Notes under the pieces: generated by a model
What the model saw: the letters and a program-made list of their open reading frames with translations, nothing else
Told to the model about the DNA's origin: nothing
Databases searched by the model: none
DNA from: Blautia sp.
GTDB lineage: Bacteria > Bacillota > Clostridia > Lachnospirales > Lachnospiraceae
DNA: 9,707 nt
Assembly: GCA_030841965.1 (NCBI GenBank)
Contig: JAUUSJ010000153.1
Coordinates: 1-9,707 of the forward strand
Direction of reading: 5' to 3'
In this document: positions 1 to 7,110 of the stretch, piece by piece
Layout of the letters: each line of letters begins with the position of its first letter
Numbering within the stretch: the stretch's first letter is position 1
Made by a program: the position numbers and the translations under genes

Positions 1-91
1 GCCGAAGGCGCGAGTTTGCGGGAGGCGGCAAAAATCAGCGTATGTCGAAAAATCGCTCCACTCTCTATCGTTTGCTGGGCAGATACCTGTC

Positions 92-147
92 TCCTCTCTT
101 GGCGTCTCTTCCCATCCCATTGTTCCTCTCTTAGCGTCTGTTCCCAT
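92..147. repeat. Direct repeat pair in G+C-rich patch
   Basis: Two 24-bp copies, at 92-115 and 124-147, both of the form CCTCTCTTnGCGTCTnTTCCC plus flanks, differ at two positions and have a 32-bp period. They lie in a patch (1-120) that is about 55% G+C by direct count, against about 18% in 181-240. No ribosome binding site or recognisable protein was found here. The patch runs off the left edge, so it could be the end of a dispersed extragenic element or of an upstream gene's trailer. Function unknown. Confidence 0.6.
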
Positions 148-190
148 TTCAACTAACAAAAATTTTACGCTATTTAATATAAAAAATTGA

Positions 191-219
191 TTTAAAAAAT
201 ATACATTATATGATATAAT
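191..219 (+). promoter_or_regulatory. Probable pgi promoter (extended -10)
   Basis: A perfect extended -10 element, TGATATAAT (211-219, hexamer TATAAT at 214-219), is preceded 17 bp upstream by TTTAAA (191-196), a 4/6 match to the -35 consensus. Transcription would start near 226, giving a leader of about 47 nt before the pgi start codon. TTGATT at 187-192 looks more like a -35 but lies 21 bp from the -10, which is too far. No regulator site was recognised. Confidence 0.65.
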
Positions 220-272
220 AATCCCATAGGAGTTTATAGCGAATAAAAATTATTTCTTAGGAGGAACTCAAT

Positions 273-1853
273 ATGATTAATTGGAACAATTTGGATACTC
301 TTGATTCTTACAAAGAACTTTTAGAAGTAGAAAGAGTGAATGTAGTAGAAGCTATGTCTGGCGAGAATGGTGCAGAGCGAGTTAAAAAATACAGCGTACC
401 AATGGCAGAAGGTTTCACATATAACTATGGTGCAAAAGCAGTAGACGACAAAATCCTATCCGTACTCGCCAAGTTAGCAAAAGAAGCTCAGCTTACAGAG
501 AAATACGAAGCACTCTATAACGGCGAAGTGATTAATACAGGTGAAAAACGTCTTGTCCTTCATCAGCTCGTACGTGGACAATTAGGAAATGACGTAATCG
601 CAGACGGCGTCAATAAGCGTGATTTCTATGTAAATGAGCAGAAGAAGATTGCAGAGTTCGCCAACAAAGTCCATGCAGGTGAAATCACAAACGCAGCTGG
701 TGAGAAGTTTACTACAGTTGTACAGATCGGAATCGGTGGAAGTGACCTTGGACCTCGTGCTATCTACTTAGCTCTCGAGAATTGGGCAAAAGTGCATAAT
801 ACATTAAAAATGAACGCAGCATTTATCAGCAATGTTGACCCTGACGATGCAACTGCAGTTTTGAACGGTATCGACGTGGCACATTCTATTTTTATCGTTG
901 TTTCAAAATCAGGTACAACACTTGAGACACTTACAAATGAAGCTTTCGTAAAAGACGCATTGACAAAAGCAGGATTGAATCCTTCTAACCATATGATTGC
1001 TGTTACAAGCGAGACTTCTCCATTAGCAAAGAGTGCAGACTATCTCGCAGCATTCTTTATGGATGATTATATTGGTGGACGTTACTCTTCCTCATCAGGT
1101 GTAGGTGGAGCAGTATTATCACTTGCATTTGGACCAGAAGTATTTGCTCAGTTCCTCGATGGAGCAGCAGCAGAGGACAAGCTTGCTACAAATGAAGATT
1201 TATTACAAAACCCAGCAATGCTCGACGCATTAATCGGTGTTTATGAGAGAAACGTACTTGGATATCTTGACACAGCAGTGCTTCCATATTCTCAGGCATT
1301 GAATCGTTTCCCAGCTCATTTACAGCAGCTTGATATGGAGTCCAACGGTAAATCCGTTAACCGTTTTGGTGAGCCAGTCAACTATGCGACAGGTCCTGTT
1401 ATCTTTGGTGAGCCAGGAACAAACGGACAGCATTCCTTCTACCAGTTATTACACCAGGGAACTGATATCGTTCCACTTCAGTTCGTAGGATTTAAGAACA
1501 ATCAGTTGGAGAATGATGTTGTAATTGAGGGAACAACAAGCCAGCAGAAACTTTGCGCAAATGTAGCTGCCCAGATTGTAGCATTTGCATGTGGTAAAGA
1601 TGATGAGAATAGCAATAAGAGATTCGCAGGTGGACGTCCATCTAGTATCATTATCGGTGACCAGGTAACACCAGCATCCATCGGAGCACTTTTGTCACAT
1701 TTTGAGAATAAAGTAATGTTCCAGGGATTTGTATGGAATATCAACAGCTTTGACCAGGAAGGTGTACAGCTTGGAAAGGTATTGGCTAAGAAAGTACTTG
1801 CTCACGATACAGACGGAGCTCTTAAAGTATACAGCGATTTATTAAATATCTAA
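273..1853 (+). CDS. pgi: Glucose-6-phosphate isomerase
   Basis: This cytoplasmic enzyme interconverts glucose 6-phosphate and fructose 6-phosphate, the second step of glycolysis and a step of gluconeogenesis. The 526-residue product carries the full set of family motifs: QIGIGGSDLGPR (151-162), the phosphate-binding SKSGTTLET (211-219), GGRYSSSSGVG (268-278), the catalytic Glu in QLDMESNGK (Glu356), the ring-opening His in GQHSFYQLLHQG (His387) and the C-terminal signature NSFDQEGVQLGK ending in catalytic Lys502. Its length is nearer the long E. coli type (549) than the roughly 450-residue Bacillus type. The ATG is preceded by AGGAGG (259-264) with an 8-nt spacer, so the start is secure. It has its own promoter, is followed by a strong terminator and appears to be monocistronic. 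No defect is seen. Confidence 0.98.
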   Translation: MINWNNLDTLDSYKELLEVERVNVVEAMSGENGAERVKKYSVPMAEGFTYNYGAKAVDDKILSVLAKLAKEAQLTEKYEALYNGEVINTGEKRLVLHQLVRGQLGNDVIADGVNKRDFYVNEQKKIAEFANKVHAGEITNAAGEKFTTVVQIGIGGSDLGPRAIYLALENWAKVHNTLKMNAAFISNVDPDDATAVLNGIDVAHSIFIVVSKSGTTLETLTNEAFVKDALTKAGLNPSNHMIAVTSETSPLAKSADYLAAFFMDDYIGGRYSSSSGVGGAVLSLAFGPEVFAQFLDGAAAEDKLATNEDLLQNPAMLDALIGVYERNVLGYLDTAVLPYSQALNRFPAHLQQLDMESNGKSVNRFGEPVNYATGPVIFGEPGTNGQHSFYQLLHQGTDIVPLQFVGFKNNQLENDVVIEGTTSQQKLCANVAAQIVAFACGKDDENSNKRFAGGRPSSIIIGDQVTPASIGALLSHFENKVMFQGFVWNINSFDQEGVQLGKVLAKKVLAHDTDGALKVYSDLLNI

Positions 1854-1912
1854 TCGAAAGCGAACTATCACAGACAAAATGATAAAAACTAAGTTAATAG
1901 CCAAATAAAACG

Positions 1913-1926
1913 TTACCATATGGTAA
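1913..1926. repeat. Perfect 14-bp palindrome
   Basis: TTACCATATGGTAA is a perfect palindrome 60 bp after the pgi stop codon and just before the terminator. It has no loop, so it is poorly suited to be an RNA hairpin and looks more like a dimeric protein site. It could also be chance in A+T-rich DNA. No function is assigned. Confidence 0.4.
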
Positions 1927-1930
1927 TTAG

Positions 1931-1971
1931 AAAATGACCCCCAACTTTCAGTCGAATTTGGGGGTCATTTT
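1931..1971. terminator. Bidirectional intrinsic terminator
   Basis: A perfect 12-bp stem, AAAATGACCCCC (1931-1942) and GGGGGTCATTTT (1960-1971), closes a 17-nt loop. It has a G+C core, a T run on the plus strand and an A run on the left arm that serves as the U tract on the minus strand. It sits between the convergent pgi and P-type ATPase genes and can stop transcription from both sides. Confidence 0.9.
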
Positions 1972-2024
1972 GTTATGCCTTCTTAATACTATGGCAGTGT
2001 TTTTTGTGAAGTTTTATTGTAGTT

Positions 2025-4682
2025 TTATTTTGTCGCATGTCTCCAGATAAATTTCACAAGTTCAGATAATATAAGCACGCTAATCGTGATTCCAAATAAT
2101 TTTATCCACATGCTAAGCTCCAGCGGCACAGTTCCAAAAAATGCTCCGGCAAACTGAATAATCAGAATCTGTAAAACAAAGGTACAGCCGACTACTATGA
2201 GCATTAATTTATTTTTCAATAAATGTTTGAAAATACTCTCACTATACAGCTCTCTACAGTTAAATGCGTTAAAAAGCTGAAAGAGGACGAACATAGTAAA
2301 TAAAACGGTGGTCATCTGTTCTTCCGGCACATGCAGGAAATTAAAAATATACTGTGAAAGAAAGATGATTGACATATATATCGCAGTGATGGAAATACGT
2401 CCAAGCATAAATTTGGATATAATACTTTCGTCTCTTTTTGTCGGTTTTCGATTCATAAGGTCCGTATAATTTGGCTCCAATCCAAGGGTGAGCGCAGGAG
2501 GTCCGTCCATGATGATATTAATCCATAAAAGTTGTAGGGCGGTAAATGGCGCCTTTAACCCAAGTAGAATTGAGAAAAATACGACGATGACGGAAGCCAT
2601 ATTTACAGTGAGCTGGAAGCTGATAAATCTCTTGAAGTTCTCGTATATATTTCTTCCCCACTCAATCGCCTTGACGATTGTCGCAAAGGAGTCGTCAAGG
2701 AGGACGATATCACTCGCTTCTTTGGAGACTTCTGTTCCTGAGATACCCATCGCGACACCGACATCGGCATTTTTCAATGCGGGAGCATCGTTGATTCCAT
2801 CTCCTGTCACGGCGACGACATTTCCAGTAGATTTTAATAGCTTTACAATACGCATTTTGATAGTCGGTGTGCTGCGGGCGATGACGCTGATAGAAGGTAA
2901 TTTCTCTATCAGTTCTTCGTCTGTCATATCGGCGACTTCTTTTGCCTCTAGGGCGAGTTCTCCGTTATCTAAAAGATGTAATTCATTTGCGATGGCACAG
3001 GCAGTGACAATATTATCTCCAGTCAGAATCTTAAGACAGACACCAGCTTTATTACAGAATTTTACAGCTTCATATACATCGCTTCGCAGTGGGTCAGAGA
3101 TGGCTACGAATCCGTCAAATTCCATATTACTTTCTAATTCTGTATGGTGAGCCTCATTCTCAAAATCTTTCATCACAGAAAGTTCTTTGTGGGCGAAGGC
3201 AATGACTCGCATCGCTTTTTGCTCGACCTGAGTAATATATGTTTCGATTTCCTCCCTTTTTCTCTCATCGATATGACACATCTCGATGACGCATTCAGGA
3301 CTTCCCTTGACGTAAGTTACGATTTTTCCATCCACCTTTGAGATAGTAGTCATATGCTTTAGCTCGGAGGAGAAAGGAAATGTCTGGAGCGTTTCATGCT
3401 CCTTGCGCTCATCTTGGTAAGATTTCTTCCTTCTCTTTCTCTCATCCGATTTCTCGTAGAAATTTAGCATGGCACATTCCGTTGGATTTCCGATAAAGAT
3501 TCCATCTTTTCCGATATCGGCCGTCGTGTTCAGGCAGATATTGTGAATCAGCCAATCGGAGGAAACTGTCTTTGTATCCGTGTGGAAATCTGTATCATAA
3601 AATGCATTTACCGTCATCTTGTTTTCGGTCAGAGTACCTGTCTTATCCGAACAGATGACATTGATACAGCCGATGGTTTCCGAGGCAATCATCTTCTTTA
3701 CGAGTGCATTTTGTTTTGATAACTTAATAATATTGAGGGATAGGGATACCGCCACGATAGTGGGAAGTCCCTCCGGCACTGCTGCGACGATAAGCACAAT
3801 GCTGGTGACAAAAGCTTCCATAATATTCTCCAAATTCAGCTCTTGATGCAAGGCAAAAGAAATGATTTCGCTGATAAATACGATGGAAGCGGCAGTGACT
3901 CCGAGAAAGGTGATTGTCTTACCGAGGCGGGCAAGTTTTTCCTGAAGAGGAGTGCTCGTTTTTTGTGTGACGCCAAGTTCCTTTGCGAGCTTTCCAAACT
4001 CAGAGGAGTCGCCGACAGAGGTGACAAGCATTTTGCAGTTACCACTTGTGATATAAGTGCCCCCGTAGAGCATATTTGCTCTCTCGGCGAGAGGGGTTTT
4101 TTCATCTGAGATATTTCTCTCGGCATCTTTGGAAGCTGGCATACTCTCCCCGGTCAGAGCGGATTCATCAGCGGCGAGTCCAGTACTCTCTAATAGTCTG
4201 CCGTCAGCTGGAATCTTATCTCCTGTAGTAAGCAGTAAAATATCTCCGACAACGATTTCGTCTTGGTTAAGCATGACGGCATTGCCTGCTCGGATTGCCT
4301 TTACTGTCGTATTATCACTGATTTGAGATAACGCCTCAAAAGCTTTTGCACTTCTTCCCTCCATGATAACGCTAATGATGACAGAGAGGAAGATGGCGGT
4401 GAAGATACCGACACATTCTAGAAAGTCGGCTTCTCCTCCTGTCATGCTGCGGATAATATTTACAGCTAATGCGATAATACCAGCACCGATTAACATCAGA
4501 ATCATCGGTTCTGTCGCCGCATCCCAGATTCGTTTCCAGACGGATTCTGGTTTTTGACGGGTAAATATATTTACACCGTATTTTTGGCGGTTAGTTTCCA
4601 CCTGTTTTAATGTCAGACCATTTTCTTGGTCGCTGTCAAAGGTTTGCAGCAGTTCTTCTCTTGTTTGTAAAAATTCTTTCAA
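2025..4682 (-). CDS. P-type Ca2+/Mn2+-transporting ATPase (P2A type)
   Basis: This integral membrane pump couples ATP hydrolysis to cation export. The 885-residue product has the whole P2 plan: N-terminal cation-ATPase domain (about 1-60), actuator loop TGES (177-180), M4 ion-binding PEGLP (303-307), phosphorylation site DKTGT (Asp346), nucleotide-binding KGSPE (459-463), TGDN (554-557), hinge TGDGIND (626-632) and six C-terminal membrane helices. M6 reads NIIMDGPPA (722-730), the pattern of Golgi SPCA/PMR1 Ca2+/Mn2+ pumps. M5 reads FQLTVNMASV, with Ser697 where SERCA has the site-I Glu, so one ion site (Glu304, Asn722, Asp726) is expected. The start is TTG at 4682, with TAAGGAGG at 4690-4697 and a 7-nt spacer; no in-frame ATG is better placed. 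The upstream leader carries a Mn2+-type riboswitch, which favours Mn2+ export, but Ca2+ cannot be excluded from sequence. Confidence 0.93.
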   Translation of the reverse strand: MKEFLQTREELLQTFDSDQENGLTLKQVETNRQKYGVNIFTRQKPESVWKRIWDAATEPMILMLIGAGIIALAVNIIRSMTGGEADFLECVGIFTAIFLSVIISVIMEGRSAKAFEALSQISDNTTVKAIRAGNAVMLNQDEIVVGDILLLTTGDKIPADGRLLESTGLAADESALTGESMPASKDAERNISDEKTPLAERANMLYGGTYITSGNCKMLVTSVGDSSEFGKLAKELGVTQKTSTPLQEKLARLGKTITFLGVTAASIVFISEIISFALHQELNLENIMEAFVTSIVLIVAAVPEGLPTIVAVSLSLNIIKLSKQNALVKKMIASETIGCINVICSDKTGTLTENKMTVNAFYDTDFHTDTKTVSSDWLIHNICLNTTADIGKDGIFIGNPTECAMLNFYEKSDERKRRKKSYQDERKEHETLQTFPFSSELKHMTTISKVDGKIVTYVKGSPECVIEMCHIDERKREEIETYITQVEQKAMRVIAFAHKELSVMKDFENEAHHTELESNMEFDGFVAISDPLRSDVYEAVKFCNKAGVCLKILTGDNIVTACAIANELHLLDNGELALEAKEVADMTDEELIEKLPSISVIARSTPTIKMRIVKLLKSTGNVVAVTGDGINDAPALKNADVGVAMGISGTEVSKEASDIVLLDDSFATIVKAIEWGRNIYENFKRFISFQLTVNMASVIVVFFSILLGLKAPFTALQLLWINIIMDGPPALTLGLEPNYTDLMNRKPTKRDESIISKFMLGRISITAIYMSIIFLSQYIFNFLHVPEEQMTTVLFTMFVLFQLFNAFNCRELYSESIFKHLLKNKLMLIVVGCTFVLQILIIQFAGAFFGTVPLELSMWIKLFGITISVLILSELVKFIWRHATK

Positions 4683-4710
4683 TGGAAAACCTCCTTATAG
4701 TTATTCAATG

Positions 4711-4752
4711 AAAAAGACCCACGCATGGCAAATATCATACCATACATGGGTC
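4711..4752 (-). terminator. Leader terminator 2 (proximal to the ATPase gene)
   Basis: Read on the minus strand, GACCCATGTATGG (4752-4740) pairs with CCATGCGTGGGTC (4728-4716) in a 13-bp stem with two G-U wobbles and an 11-nt loop, followed by TTTTT (4715-4711). It ends 14 nt before the ATPase ribosome binding site, so it would block expression. Its left arm shares CATGTATGG exactly with the left arm of the upstream terminator. Confidence 0.8.
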
Positions 4753-4775
4753 AAAAAAATAGAGACCATGTACGG
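4740..4775 (-). promoter_or_regulatory. Possible inter-terminator antiterminator hairpin
   Basis: The right arm of terminator 1 (CCGTACATGGTC, 4775-4764) can pair with the left arm of terminator 2 (GACCCATGTATGG, 4752-4740) over 12 bp, with one G-U and one bulged C. The loop is 11 nt and contains the U tract of terminator 1. This hairpin excludes both terminators. It is a pairing seen in the sequence; its formation in the cell is inference. Confidence 0.5.
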
Positions 4776-4795
4776 TAATTCCATACATGAGTCTC
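4753..4795 (-). terminator. Leader terminator 1 (overlaps the aptamer 3' end)
   Basis: Read on the minus strand, GAGAC then CATGTATGG (4795-4781, with one bulged T) pairs with CCGTACATG then GTCTC (4775-4762) over 14 bp with one wobble and a 5-nt loop. TATTTTTTT (4761-4753) follows. The left arm contains the 3' strand of aptamer helix P1, so terminator and ligand-bound aptamer exclude each other. This is the usual expression platform for a transcriptional ON switch. Confidence 0.88.
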
Positions 4796-4873
4796 GTTCT
4801 TTAAGACAAGCCAGACCGTAGGTCAGTTTGTTGACTTGCCACGCAACCGCTGCGCAAACTACTCCCTCAATGC
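4786..4873 (-). promoter_or_regulatory. yybP-ykoY (Mn2+) riboswitch aptamer
   Basis: Read on the minus strand, helix P1 (GCATTGAG, 4873-4866, with CTCATG, 4791-4786, one bulge) closes directly onto the conserved loop GGGAGTAG (4866-4859). After a short CGCA/TGCG hairpin comes a P3-like helix, GGCAAG with CTTGTC. Its asymmetric internal loop is TCAACAAACT on one side and TGG on the other, capped by GACC-TAC-GGTC. The 3' conserved stretch ACGAGA precedes the second P1 strand. This order matches the yybP-ykoY family as I remember it from the L. lactis aptamer, except that the optional last hairpin is missing. The family binds Mn2+ and often precedes cation P-type ATPases. The assignment is by motif, not by covariance search. 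Confidence 0.82.
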
Positions 4874-4895
4874 GGGTCTTTTCTATTGTTTATTC

Positions 4896-4925
4896 ACTTT
4901 ATCATTTCCAATATGAGTTAGTCAA
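4896..4925 (-). promoter_or_regulatory. Promoter of the ATPase leader
   Basis: On the minus strand, TTGACT (4925-4920, 5/6 match to -35) lies 18 bp upstream of TAAAGT (4901-4896, 4/6 match to -10). Transcription would start near 4888, about 15 nt before the aptamer. The resulting leader of about 205 nt holds the aptamer, two terminators and the ribosome binding site. Confidence 0.65.
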
Positions 4926-4965
4926 GTAAAACTTAAAAAAATTTATACAATGGATAACACAGACA

Positions 4966-5037
4966 ATACTATCTTACAAGGAATTACATATATTTAACAT
5001 ATTTTTCATCAAAATGATGCATTTTGGATGATAGTAT
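4966..5037. repeat. Nested inverted repeats upstream of the ABC operon
   Basis: An inner imperfect palindrome has arms CATCAAAATG (5007-5016) and CATTTTGGATG (5020-5030): AAAATG/CATTTT and CATC/GATG pair, with one extra G. An outer perfect 8-bp pair, ATACTATC (4966-4973) and GATAGTAT (5030-5037), abuts it. The inner element lies just upstream of the putative -10 hexamer, a typical operator position. It does not match the CcpA cre consensus, and no regulator gene lies in the window. The binding protein is unknown. Confidence 0.5.
5029..5037 (+). promoter_or_regulatory. Possible extended -10 of the ABC operon
   Basis: TGATAGTAT gives an extended -10 (TG, one base, then TAGTAT, 4/6 match). The region 17 bp upstream (5009-5014) has no good -35, which suggests dependence on an activator or on the extended -10 alone. 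Transcription would start near 5044, leaving a leader of about 58 nt. No better promoter was seen in 4926-5101. Confidence 0.4.
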
Positions 5038-5101
5038 AGGTCATGTTCAAGGAAAAAGAAGATAAAACCATATAAGATAAATGAGATGAGGAGGAAGCAA
5101 A

Positions 5102-6244
5102 ATGTCAGAAATTGCATTGAGAAATGTATGTAAGCAGTTCGATTCCGAACATTACGGAGTGAAGGACTTTAATCTCGATATTCATGATAAAGAGTTTGTT
5201 ATTTTTGTGGGACCGTCTGGATGTGGAAAATCTACAACTCTTCGGTTAATTGCAGGCCTTGAAGATATTACAGACGGAGAATTATGGATTGACGGTCAGT
5301 TATGTAATTATCTGGAGCCAAAAGAGAGAGAGATGTCGATGGTTTTTCAAAACTATGCGCTCTATCCGAATATGACAGTATATGGAAATATGGCATATTC
5401 TTTAAAAGTCAGAAAGACTCCAAAAGATGAGATTGACAAGAGGGTAAAAAAAGTTGCCAAGATTCTCGAGATAGAACATTTGCTTGATAGAAGACCGGCC
5501 GCACTCTCAGGAGGTCAGAAACAGCGTGTCGCAATTGGAAGTGCCATTATCAGAAAGCCAAAAGCATTTTTGATGGATGAGCCGCTATCCAATCTGGATG
5601 CAAAGTTGAGAGCTCAGATGCGAATTGAGCTTTTGAAATTACATAAGGAATTAGATACAACGATTATTTATGTGACACATGACCAGACAGAGGCGATGAC
5701 ACTTGGAACGAAAATTGTCGTTATGAAGGATGGATTGATTCAGCAGGTAGATACACCGCAAAATATTTATGAGAATCCTATTAATCAGTTCGTCGCAGGT
5801 TTTGTCGGTTCTCCGTCAATGAATTTTATAGAATGTCAGGTAAGAGCAGAATTTGACCAGACGGCACTTGTATTTGCATTGACAGGTCCAGAGAAAAAAG
5901 TATATCTGACTGGACGAAATGCGAGATTAGTCAGAGAAAAATATGAGGGAAAGAGAGTGATACTTGGAATTCGCTCGGAGGATATATATGAGTATGAGGA
6001 TGCCAAAGAGGGAGGATTCGAGAAGGATTCTGTCAATGTCGAGGAGACAATTGTAAATAGAGAGATGCTTGGCGCTGAGGTCATGTTGTATTTTGATGAG
6101 CAGTCGAAAACTCACGCAGTCAGACTTGCACCGACAAATCAGACAAAAGTAGGAGAAAAAATCAAACTATATTTCAATATGGATAGAGTTCATGTATTTG
6201 ACAAAGAAACAGGAGAAAATATTTTATATAGAGAGGAATTTTAG
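5102..6244 (+). CDS. ugpC: ABC importer ATPase, UgpC/MsmK/MalK type
   Basis: This cytoplasmic ATPase should power the importer encoded by the next three genes, working as a dimer on the two permeases. The 380-residue product shows Walker A GPSGCGKST (37-45), Q-loop Gln83, signature ALSGGQKQR (134-142), Walker B FLMDE (156-160), D-loop SNLD (163-166) and switch His193 (VTHDQ). A C-terminal TOBE/OB regulatory domain (about 235-380) is typical of CUT1 carbohydrate and glycerol-phosphate importers. Length is normal. The ATG has AGGAGG at 5089-5094 with a 7-nt spacer. After the signature, most relatives read GRAI; here it is GSAI (Ser147). It is first in the operon, 2 bp before the first permease gene. 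MsmK-type ATPases can serve several importers, so sharing is possible. Confidence 0.92.
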   Translation: MSEIALRNVCKQFDSEHYGVKDFNLDIHDKEFVIFVGPSGCGKSTTLRLIAGLEDITDGELWIDGQLCNYLEPKEREMSMVFQNYALYPNMTVYGNMAYSLKVRKTPKDEIDKRVKKVAKILEIEHLLDRRPAALSGGQKQRVAIGSAIIRKPKAFLMDEPLSNLDAKLRAQMRIELLKLHKELDTTIIYVTHDQTEAMTLGTKIVVMKDGLIQQVDTPQNIYENPINQFVAGFVGSPSMNFIECQVRAEFDQTALVFALTGPEKKVYLTGRNARLVREKYEGKRVILGIRSEDIYEYEDAKEGGFEKDSVNVEETIVNREMLGAEVMLYFDEQSKTHAVRLAPTNQTKVGEKIKLYFNMDRVHVFDKETGENILYREEF

Positions 6245-6246
6245 AT

Positions 6247-7110
6247 ATGGAAAAGAGCAGTAAAATAAAGATAACACCATATTTGTACCTTCTTCCAAGC
6301 ATGCTTATCTTTGGCGTTTTCTTATTTTATCCATTTGTGAAGACGATTTACCTCAGTCTTTATAAGACGAATAAAATGGGACAGGCAAAGCTGTTTGTAG
6401 GATTAGAAAATTATAAGGATTTATTGACATCGCAATCTTTTTTAAACAGTCTAAAGGTGACAATGATTTTCGTTCTTATCGTCGTTATCGGAGGAATGCT
6501 TCTTGGATTAATCGCAGCAGTTCTCTGTAATAAGGCATTTCCGGGAATTCGAGTATTTAGTACTGCGTATGCACTTCCGATGGCAATTGCATCAAGCTCC
6601 GCAGCTATGATTTTTCAGATTATGCTTCATCCAGCAGTCGGTATTGTAAATAAATTGACAGGATTAGATATTAATTGGCTGAATGACCCGAATACCGCAC
6701 TTTACTGTGTGGCAATTTTGACCGCATGGCTGAACAGCGGAATTAATTTCTTATATTTCTCAGCGGGACTTGGAAATATTGATGAGTCGATTTATGAGAG
6801 GGCGTCTGTGGACGGAGCAACAGGAGTGCAGCAGTTTTTTAGTCTGACTCTACCAGGACTCTCACCGATTATGTTTTATACCGTTGTTGTAAATATTATT
6901 CAGGCATTCCAATCTTTTGGACAGATTAAGATTTTGACAGAGGGCGGTCCAAATGAGACGACGAATGTTATTGTATATTCCATTTACCGCGATGCATTTT
7001 TCAACTATCGTTTCGGAAGTGCATCAGCCCAATCCGTTATTTTGTTCATTATTATTATGTTAGTTACTTTAGTTATGTTCCGTATTGAGAAGAAAGGAGT
7101 GAGCTATTAA
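6247..7110 (+). CDS. ugpA: ABC importer permease, UgpA/MalF type
   Basis: One of two membrane subunits forming the channel of the importer. The 287-residue product has six likely helices (about 12-39, 70-95, 104-127, 150-172, 205-226 and 262-280). Its cytoplasmic EAA loop, YERASVDGATG...LPGLSP (183-207), docks on the ATPase. The C-terminal part, with TEGGPNETTNVIVYSIYRDAF (231-251) and then SASAQSVILF, resembles E. coli UgpA more than MalF. The start codon is 2 bp after the ATPase stop; an AGAGG ribosome binding site (6232-6236, 10-nt spacer) lies inside the end of that gene. Its stop overlaps the next start by one base (TAATG), so translational coupling is likely. The substrate cannot be read from this subunit. 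Confidence 0.92.
   Translation: MEKSSKIKITPYLYLLPSMLIFGVFLFYPFVKTIYLSLYKTNKMGQAKLFVGLENYKDLLTSQSFLNSLKVTMIFVLIVVIGGMLLGLIAAVLCNKAFPGIRVFSTAYALPMAIASSSAAMIFQIMLHPAVGIVNKLTGLDINWLNDPNTALYCVAILTAWLNSGINFLYFSAGLGNIDESIYERASVDGATGVQQFFSLTLPGLSPIMFYTVVVNIIQAFQSFGQIKILTEGGPNETTNVIVYSIYRDAFFNYRFGSASAQSVILFIIIMLVTLVMFRIEKKGVSY

Noticed and set aside
1..153. Possible truncated protein gene at the left edge
   Set aside because: Five frames are open, so openness does not choose one. None gives a recognisable protein, and the internal direct repeat makes coding unlikely.
2488..3150. 220-codon plus-strand open frame antisense to the P-type ATPase
   Set aside because: It lies wholly inside a gene with intact P-type motifs on the other strand. 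Its translation is Ser/Thr/Ile-rich with no recognisable motif, and no ribosome binding site was seen.
4711..4880. T-box, SAM or NiCo-type leader
   Set aside because: No T-box sequence (TGGNACC-like) or SAM kink-turn pattern was seen, whereas the GGGAGTAG loop, the P3 internal loop and the ACGAGA end fit yybP-ykoY in order.
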